This document shows, one piece after another, positions 44,727-50,609 of a DNA stretch of 50,609 bases (within the stretch, counting starts at the first letter, position 1; each line of letters starts with the position of its first letter). Source of the DNA: Nocardia alni. Its GTDB lineage: Bacteria > Actinomycetota > Actinomycetes > Mycobacteriales > Mycobacteriaceae. The notes under the pieces were generated by a model. It was not told where the DNA came from. It saw only the letters and a program-made list of their open reading frames with translations, and ran no database searches. The position numbers were made by a program, and so were the translations under genes. The stretch is from positions 1 through 50,609 of the forward strand of contig NZ_JAGPOX010000066.1 of NCBI RefSeq assembly GCF_019038435.1, written 5' to 3'.

Positions 44727-45156
44727 TTCAGCTCCTCCTAGACCTGGACGTAATGCACGCCGGATTGCCGACCCGACGGGCATGGTCAGTTGCTCCCCAA
44801 CACACGCCTGCCAGCGGTTATACGATCGAAGTGATCAACCACTGTGGGTTCGCGGCCGGAGTGCGGGCACAGATGTCCCGCCAGCAACCGGTCCAGTGTA
44901 GCCAAGGCCCAGGTCGGGCCCAAATCAGGGGGCTCGCTCCGACACACCGACCGGTTCGCCGTCCTTCGGCGGACGGTATCGCGGCGTCTCGATGCCTGGT
45001 CCACGGCTCGACGATCGCGCACCGACGACCGGGAGCCAGTGCATACGGTGCGATAAGTCCGGGCGTTCTCATCCACGGTCCAGTAGCCTCGTCCGGCAAG
45101 GGGCTGATCGAGTTCGCCGCAGCCGCGCACAGTAGTCGGTCGGGGAGAGGACTTTC
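44727..45156. promoter_or_regulatory. Divergent intergenic region between rplN and the M13 peptidase gene
   Basis: This 430-bp stretch holds no gene I can support. On the minus strand a TATAAC box (44817-44822) about 90 bp before rplN is a possible -10 for the ribosomal operon; no good -35 is seen at normal spacing. On the plus strand GGGGAGAGGA lies just before the GTG at 45157. An open frame at 44753-45160 has no ribosome site and no recognisable product. Confidence 0.4.
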
Positions 45157-47184
45157 GTGAATTCGCCGCGCCATCGGATAGACCTGAATCGCCGTTCGTT
45201 CCTGTACACCCTGGCCGCGATACCCGCGGTCGCCGCGCTGGTCTCCTGCACCGACAGCGACCCCAAGGCGCCGACCGGCCCCGACCTGTCCGGCGTCGAT
45301 CCGGCGATCCGCCCGCAGGACGACCTGTTCCGGCACGTCAACGGCACGTGGTTGCGGGAGTATCAACTGCCGCCGGACAAGACCAGCTTCGGCACCTTCG
45401 CCGAGGTGTCCGATCGGGTCGAGGGGCAGTTGAAGGACGTCGTCGACGGCCTCGGGGATCCGCAGGGCGGCACCGAGGCGCAGCAGATCCGCGACCTGTA
45501 CGACGCGCGGATGGACGTAGCCACGCTGAACAAGCTCGGCATCACCCCCCTGTCCGGCCCGTTCGCCCGGATCGACGGCGCCGCGGCGAAACCCGATCTG
45601 GCGAAGGTGATGGGCGCGCTGCCGTTGGGCGGACTCGTCGCGCTGGGCGTCACCGTCGACCGCAAGAATTCCAACGCCTACCTGCCCGAGATCAGCCAGT
45701 CCGGCCTCGGCATGGATTCCCAGTACTACAGCAAACCCGAGTTCGCACAGTATCTTTCGGCCTATTCGGACCTGCTGCGACAGTTGGCCGCCGGCGCCGG
45801 ATTCCCCGATCCGAACGGTTCGGCGCAGCGCGTGCTGGATCTGGAGAAGCGGATCGCCGCCGGATTCTGGGACAACGTCAGGCTGCGCGACGCGGACGCG
45901 ACGTACAACCTGAAATCCTGGGACGAGGTCAAGGCCCTGGCACCCCAATTCGATTGGGAACCTTGGCTTTCCGGCTGCACCGACCGGCCCGCGAGCCTGT
46001 TCGGCAAGGTCGTGGTGGGAGAGCCGTCATTCGTCACCGCCGCCGGCGGTATCTGGGCCGACACCGATATCGAGACCTGGCGCGACTATCTCAAACTCGG
46101 CTTGCTGCGCATGTACGCCAAGTACATGACCGATCAGCTCTCCGACGCGAACTTCGCCTATCTGAAGGCGACCAGCGGCGTGCAGCAGCGCCCCGAGCTG
46201 TGGAAGTCCGCGATCGGCGTCGTGGACGGCAACCTCGGCATGCAACTCGGAAAGCTGTACGTGGACAAGTACTTTCCGTCCGACGCCAAGGACAGGGCCA
46301 AGCAGCTGGTGAACAATCTGCTGGCCGCGTATCGCGACAACTTCCACAATTCCAGCTGGATGTCGCCGCCCACCCGGGCCGCGGCCATCGCCAAACTGAA
46401 CAAGATCACGGTCAAGATCGGCTACCCGGACAAGTGGCGGGACTACTCGAAACTGACGATCACCCGCGGCAAGCTCGTCGAATCCCTGCTTGCCGTAGCG
46501 GCTTTCGACTCCGCGTACGAGATGAGCAAGCTCGGCACCCCGGTCGACAAGACCGAATGGGGTATGACGCCGCAGACCGTCAACGCCTACTACGACGAGA
46601 CCTCCAACTCGATCAACTTCCCCGCCGCGATCCTGCAGGCCCCCTTCTTCGACGCCGGCGCCGAGGCCGCGGTCAACTACGGCGCGATCGGCGCGGTCAT
46701 CGGCCACGAGATCGGCCACGGCTTCGACGATCAGGGCTCCAAATACGACGGCGACGGCAACCGCCGCGACTGGTGGACCCCGCGCGACCGCGCCGCCTTC
46801 GACGCCAAGACCGAACAGCTCATCGCCCAGTACAACGCCCTGGTCCCCGCGGGCCTGCCGCCGACCGAGCACGTCAACGGCGAACTCACGGTCGGCGAGA
46901 ACCTCGCCGACCTGCGCGGCCTGATGATCTCCCTGGCCGCCTTCCGCATCGACCAGAAATCCGACACCCCGAACTACACCGACATGTTCTGGGCCTGGGG
47001 CCGCAACTGGCGGGTCAAGCAGACCACCCAGGCCGCCGAACAGCAGATCGCCACCGACCCGCACTCCCCCGGCGAATTCCGCTGCAACCAGGTGGTCCGG
47101 AATCTCCCGGAGTTCTATTCGACGTTCGGGGTGAAGGAGGGCGACAAGCTGTTCCTGGCCCAGGATCAGCGGGTGAGCCTGTAG
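45157..47184 (+). CDS. M13-family zinc metallopeptidase lipoprotein
   Basis: A 675-residue protein with GTG start. The N-terminus has a twin-Arg NRRSFLY, a hydrophobic run and a lipobox-like ALVSC, which suggests export by Tat and lipid anchoring. The catalytic part has the zinc site HEIGH (H517, E518, H521) and the third ligand E581 in ENLADLRG, plus NAYYDETSNSINFPAAILQ, all hallmarks of M13 (neprilysin / Zmp1) enzymes. The protein ends in DQRVSL in place of the usual C-x-x-W. Mycobacterial Zmp1 has no such lipobox, so this is a separate surface-bound form. Its peptide substrates are unknown. Confidence 0.92.
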   Translation: MNSPRHRIDLNRRSFLYTLAAIPAVAALVSCTDSDPKAPTGPDLSGVDPAIRPQDDLFRHVNGTWLREYQLPPDKTSFGTFAEVSDRVEGQLKDVVDGLGDPQGGTEAQQIRDLYDARMDVATLNKLGITPLSGPFARIDGAAAKPDLAKVMGALPLGGLVALGVTVDRKNSNAYLPEISQSGLGMDSQYYSKPEFAQYLSAYSDLLRQLAAGAGFPDPNGSAQRVLDLEKRIAAGFWDNVRLRDADATYNLKSWDEVKALAPQFDWEPWLSGCTDRPASLFGKVVVGEPSFVTAAGGIWADTDIETWRDYLKLGLLRMYAKYMTDQLSDANFAYLKATSGVQQRPELWKSAIGVVDGNLGMQLGKLYVDKYFPSDAKDRAKQLVNNLLAAYRDNFHNSSWMSPPTRAAAIAKLNKITVKIGYPDKWRDYSKLTITRGKLVESLLAVAAFDSAYEMSKLGTPVDKTEWGMTPQTVNAYYDETSNSINFPAAILQAPFFDAGAEAAVNYGAIGAVIGHEIGHGFDDQGSKYDGDGNRRDWWTPRDRAAFDAKTEQLIAQYNALVPAGLPPTEHVNGELTVGENLADLRGLMISLAAFRIDQKSDTPNYTDMFWAWGRNWRVKQTTQAAEQQIATDPHSPGEFRCNQVVRNLPEFYSTFGVKEGDKLFLAQDQRVSL

Positions 47185-47196
47185 TGACGGCGGACA

Positions 47197-48480
47197 ATGA
47201 CGCCCATGCCGGTGGATGCGGCCGAGCACGGCCTGGAGGTCATGCGGCTCGTCCGAGTAGAACGATTCGGCGAGGTCCACGACCTGTTCGCGCCTCAGCT
47301 GCGCGATGCGCTGACGGCCGAACAACTCCGGGACACATGGACGGATGCTCTTGCTCGGACTGGACCGATCACCGAAATCGGTGATCCCATCACGGAGCCG
47401 GGCAGGTCGCAGCTGACCTTGGTAAAGATTCCTGTGAAATGCGCGAACGAGGGTTTCGCGCTTGTCCTGGGAGTTGACGATACGGGTTGGCTGTGGAGCT
47501 GGCGCCTGCGAGCGCTCGGGGAGGCTCAACCGTGGATACCGCCGGATTATGCCGATCCCACATCATTCACCGAGAGTAACGTCACCGTAGGCAGCGGCGT
47601 CCTGGCCGTACCAGGGATTCTGAGTATGCCGGCGACGCCGGGTCGGCGGCCCGCCGTGGTGCAATTACCTGGGTCCGGACCGATGGATCGCGACAGCACA
47701 CTGCCACAGACTTCGAACAAACCACTCAAGGATGTGGCATGGGGAATTGCCAGCAAAGGAATCGCGGTGCTGCGATTCGACAAAGTCACTTTTACCCACC
47801 CTGACAAACTGGACATCGAACGTGACGCCACCTTGACCGTCGAGTACATCGATCACGCCATCGCCGCGATCCGGATGCTTCGTGAGCATCCCTCTATCGA
47901 CCCGGCACGGATATTTCTGCTCGGCCACAGCGAAGGCGGAACGGTCGCCCCACGCATCGCGGCCGCGGAGCCCGTCCTAGCTGGGCTCATCATCCTGGCC
48001 GGGGCGACCGCGCCGCTCCACCACACCATGGTTCGCCAGTATCGATACCTCATCGGACTGCAGCCCGACATCGACGTCGATACCCACCCTGCTGTCCAGG
48101 AGATAATCAGGCAGGCCGCGCTGATCGACAGCCCGGAATTGTCGGTCTCGACGCCCACCAGCGACCTCCCAGATCATCTCCCGGCCTATCGCTGGATAGA
48201 GATGCGCGACAACCCCCCGACCACAACGGCGGCCCAACTCGACATACCGATGCTGATTCTGCAGGGCAGGCGCGACTATCAGGTCACTGTGGATGACGAT
48301 CTGGTCGGCTGGCAGAACGACCTCGGTGGCCGTGACGACGTCACCATCCGTATCTACGAGGCCGATAATCACCAGTTCTTCAGCGGATCCGGCCCGTCCA
48401 CGCCCATGGAATACATACCGGCCCAACACGTCGATCCGGCCGTCGTCGCTGATATCGCGGATTGGGTCCACTCCCATTGA
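47197..48480 (+). CDS. Alpha/beta hydrolase with N-terminal DUF3887-like domain
   Basis: A 427-residue protein. Residues about 10-110 resemble the NTF2-like DUF3887 part (FGEVHDLFAPQLRDALTAEQL). The remainder is an alpha/beta hydrolase of the dienelactone hydrolase/BAAT group, with LPGSGPMDRDST, nucleophile S245 in GHSEGG, Asp in LQGRRDYQVT and His in NHQFF. It has no signal peptide. The start lies 12 bp after the peptidase stop, so both may share a transcript. The natural ester is unknown. Confidence 0.88.
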   Translation: MTPMPVDAAEHGLEVMRLVRVERFGEVHDLFAPQLRDALTAEQLRDTWTDALARTGPITEIGDPITEPGRSQLTLVKIPVKCANEGFALVLGVDDTGWLWSWRLRALGEAQPWIPPDYADPTSFTESNVTVGSGVLAVPGILSMPATPGRRPAVVQLPGSGPMDRDSTLPQTSNKPLKDVAWGIASKGIAVLRFDKVTFTHPDKLDIERDATLTVEYIDHAIAAIRMLREHPSIDPARIFLLGHSEGGTVAPRIAAAEPVLAGLIILAGATAPLHHTMVRQYRYLIGLQPDIDVDTHPAVQEIIRQAALIDSPELSVSTPTSDLPDHLPAYRWIEMRDNPPTTTAAQLDIPMLILQGRRDYQVTVDDDLVGWQNDLGGRDDVTIRIYEADNHQFFSGSGPSTPMEYIPAQHVDPAVVADIADWVHSH

Positions 48481-48487
48481 GCGGCGC

Positions 48488-50344
48488 CTATACCGCCGCA
48501 GGCATTGGCTCCAGATTCCACGCCCCGCCCTCGCCGCCGAGTTCCAGTCGCTGTGTGTGGAATTGGTCGACGGTGCTGCGGTGGGCGACGCTGACCAGCA
48601 TGGTGTCCGGGGCCTCGGTGCGGATGAGGGTGTAGACGGCGTGCTCGAGGCCCTCGTCCATCGCCGAGGTGGCCTCGTCGAGGAACACCAGTTGCGGGCG
48701 CATCAGCAGGATCCGGGCGAAGGCCAGGCGCTGTTGTTCGCCCGGGGACAGGATCTTGGCCCAGTCGGCCGCCTCGTCCAAGCGGTCGGCCAGGTGGCCC
48801 AGGCTCACCTTGGTCAGGGCGTCGCGCAGGGGCTCGTCGGGGATGTCGCCCGATTCGGCCGGATAACTGACCGCGGTCCGCAGGTCGCCGAGGGGCAGGT
48901 AGGGCAGCTGTGACAGGAACAGCGTGCCGTTCGCGCCCGGTCGGCGGATCGTTCCCGATCCGTACGGCCACATTTCGGCGAGCGTGCGCAACAACGTCGT
49001 CTTGCCGCTGCCCGAGGCGCCCTTGACCACGAGCGCGTCGCCGGGGACCAGGTGCAGGTTCAGCGCCTCGATCAGCGGAGCGCCGTCGGGAAGGCGCACG
49101 TCGATATTCTCGAGTTCGAGGCTGCCGTCCAGATCGGCCTCGGCGATCCTGGGCAGTTCGCGAGATTGGATATCGGCCGTTTCCATGCCGTCCAAACGCA
49201 GAAGGGCGGCACGGTACTGGGTGAAGACGTCGTAGTTGTTCCGAAAGAACGACAGTGAATCGTGCACGTTGCCGAAAGCCGACGCGGACTGCTGAATATC
49301 GCCGATCGTGATGGCGCCCGTGAAAAAGCGCGGCATTTGCAGCAGGATCGGGAAAACCACCGAGATCTGCGAAATCACGAGGTTCCATGCCTGGAATCCG
49401 GTCTCCTGGTACACGATTCGCCACTGGGCCACGATCGCGTCGGCGAAGCGCCTCGCCAGACCCCGATGTTCGACCTGCTCACCGCGATAGAACGCGATGC
49501 TCTCGGCGTTCTCGCGCACCCGCACCAGCGCGTATCGGAAGGTCGCCATCGCGGCCTGATAGCGGAAGTTGTAGCGGATCAGCGGACGACCGACCCAGAA
49601 CGCCACCACCGAGGCCAGCAGCACGAAGATGATCACGATGAACACCATGGCCCGCGGGATGTGCGTGCCGGCGATCGTCATCGGTCCCGACAGATCCCAC
49701 AGAATTGCGGTGAAGACCACGACCGAGACCAGATTGCTCACCGCTTGGAAAATCAGCGAGTGACTCTGCTGGACGACCGTCGTGATGTCTTCCTGCACAC
49801 GCTGATCCGGGTTGTCGATGGTGGAGTCGATGAAGCGGTTGCGATAGTGCGCCCGGCCGTCGAGCCAATCGGCGGTGATCCGATCGGTCAGCCAGACACG
49901 CCATTCGATCTCGAACGCCTGCCCGATGAAATACTCGATCATCGTACGAATGACGTGGACCGTCGCCAGGATGCAGAAAACCTGCACCGAATACCAGAAC
50001 ACATGCTCATAGCTGTGCAGCGCACCGGTCTTCCCCGAGACCACGGCCTGCCCGGCGTACTGCATCGCGGTGTACATGTCGTTGGACTGATAGGTGAACA
50101 GTGCGGTCATCCGCACCCCCCACACCGCGAGGATCAGCAACGCGACAACGTATCCGAGCGGCCGCCAAGCACCCCGACCGGTGAAATACGCCCCGTTCAG
50201 CCGCCAGAACTGCCGCCCCCACTTGGTCGTGACCACCAGCGCCACACCCACGACCACGAACAGCACCGCGGTAATCCCGGAAGCGAGGAGCAGCCACTTG
50301 GCCGACTCCAGTAACTCGTTCCCCCAGTCTCTAGAGAGTTTCAA
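48488..50344 (-). CDS. ABC transporter, fused membrane and ATPase domains (SbmA/BacA-like, ABC-D type)
   Basis: A 618-residue half-transporter. The first part has about six transmembrane helices with the SbmA/BacA-like signature WRVWLTDRITADWLDGRAHY and DNPDQRVQEDI, as in mycobacterial Rv1819c. The C-terminal ATPase has Walker A GASGSGKTT (near residue 442), signature LSPGEQQRLAFAR (near 529) and Walker B LVFLDEATSAMD. Proteins of this group form homodimers and take up cobalamin, bleomycin or antimicrobial peptides, or move fatty acyl groups. Its stop lies 7 bp from that of the hydrolase gene on the other strand. Confidence 0.9.
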   Translation of the reverse strand: MKLSRDWGNELLESAKWLLLASGITAVLFVVVGVALVVTTKWGRQFWRLNGAYFTGRGAWRPLGYVVALLILAVWGVRMTALFTYQSNDMYTAMQYAGQAVVSGKTGALHSYEHVFWYSVQVFCILATVHVIRTMIEYFIGQAFEIEWRVWLTDRITADWLDGRAHYRNRFIDSTIDNPDQRVQEDITTVVQQSHSLIFQAVSNLVSVVVFTAILWDLSGPMTIAGTHIPRAMVFIVIIFVLLASVVAFWVGRPLIRYNFRYQAAMATFRYALVRVRENAESIAFYRGEQVEHRGLARRFADAIVAQWRIVYQETGFQAWNLVISQISVVFPILLQMPRFFTGAITIGDIQQSASAFGNVHDSLSFFRNNYDVFTQYRAALLRLDGMETADIQSRELPRIAEADLDGSLELENIDVRLPDGAPLIEALNLHLVPGDALVVKGASGSGKTTLLRTLAEMWPYGSGTIRRPGANGTLFLSQLPYLPLGDLRTAVSYPAESGDIPDEPLRDALTKVSLGHLADRLDEAADWAKILSPGEQQRLAFARILLMRPQLVFLDEATSAMDEGLEHAVYTLIRTEAPDTMLVSVAHRSTVDQFHTQRLELGGEGGAWNLEPMPAAV

Positions 50345-50609
50345 CTACTTCCCATCACATAACCGAAACCACGCGGGCCACCGGAGCCGAACTGACAGGC
50401 CAGTTCTACCGTGTCAACCCAGGTCCGGCAGCATAACCTGAGACCGTTTCACCCGAATGACCCAATTTGCCCCCAGAACGCCCAGGTCACGCCCCGAGCT
50501 GCCAGCCAATTCACAGGAACTTCACACGCAGCTTCTTTCCAGCTGCAATGGTGCCAATCGGCAATAAATCCCGAATAGCCGACCACACCCCTCGCGCGCC
50601 CCCGTGCCC
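50345..50609. other. Right-edge intergenic stretch
   Basis: These 265 bp upstream of the ABC transporter gene hold no gene I can support. They are less GC-rich toward the right edge and probably include the transporter promoter. Confidence 0.4.

Noticed and set aside
44753..45160. 135-codon plus-strand frame between rplN and the peptidase gene
   Set aside because: No ribosome site, no family, and it overlaps the likely rplN promoter region.
46027..47529. 500-codon minus-strand frame opposite the M13 peptidase
   Set aside because: It lies antisense to the conserved HEIGH and ENLAD motifs and has no recognisable product.
1..50609. tRNA, rRNA, insertion sequences or integrase genes
   Set aside because: None was recognised on either strand, so there is no direct sign of a mobile element despite the accessory look of the left part.

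Overview
The window is high-GC actinobacterial DNA, most likely from Nocardia or a close relative in the Mycobacteriales. The grounds are a complete ESX-type (type VII) membrane core (EccB, EccC, EccD, EccE, mycosin) with PE, PPE, EspG, EspC, EspH-like and YbaB/EspL-like genes, a zinc-type S14 beside rplE, rplX and rplN, and frequent GTG starts with 4 to 8 bp gene overlaps. The genus is an inference; no rRNA is present.

Region 1 (2-11395) is one giant open reading frame that already runs at the left edge. At least 3,797 residues lie in the window and the true start is outside it. It is a mosaic of duplicated modules: two papain-fold (Tox-PL / glutamine-deamidase-like) domains, two ADP-ribosyltransferase-like domains, tryptophan-rich and alpha/beta-hydrolase-like pieces, two LuxR-like helix-turn-helix segments plus three looser related repeats, and a long module found near both ends of the visible part. 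A 9-bp tandem array coding for Ala-Asp-Asp sits near the left edge. It looks like a polymorphic-toxin-type secreted protein.

Region 2 (11507-27627) holds ESX substrates and chaperones, all on the plus strand: a WXG100-like protein, an unknown protein, two YbaB-family proteins, three large serine/glycine-rich proteins with EspB-like heads (YxxxD/E then WxG), three EspG-family chaperones, an EspH-like protein, an EspC-like/serine-rich pair behind an AT-rich control region, a PE-PPE-EspG trio and a closing pair of small Esx proteins. A strong two-way hairpin ends the region.

Region 3 (27679-39983) is the secretion machine. eccE is on the minus strand, divergent from eccB, two glycosyltransferases, eccD, mycP and eccC on the plus strand. 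Two sugar transferases inside the membrane-core operon, next to a set of Ser/Thr-rich exported proteins, suggest an ESX system that exports glycosylated serine-rich proteins. This is the main candidate for a new system here; glycosylation is inferred and not shown by the sequence. No EccA is present in the window.

Region 4 (39995-50344) is more ordinary: a SnoaL-like protein, an acyl-CoA dehydrogenase/oxidase, a Phd/VapC toxin-antitoxin pair with a palindromic operator, the ribosomal run rplN-rplX-rplE-rpsN ending at a hairpin (rpsH and the rest of the spc operon do not follow), an M13 lipoprotein metallopeptidase, an alpha/beta hydrolase and a fused ABC transporter.
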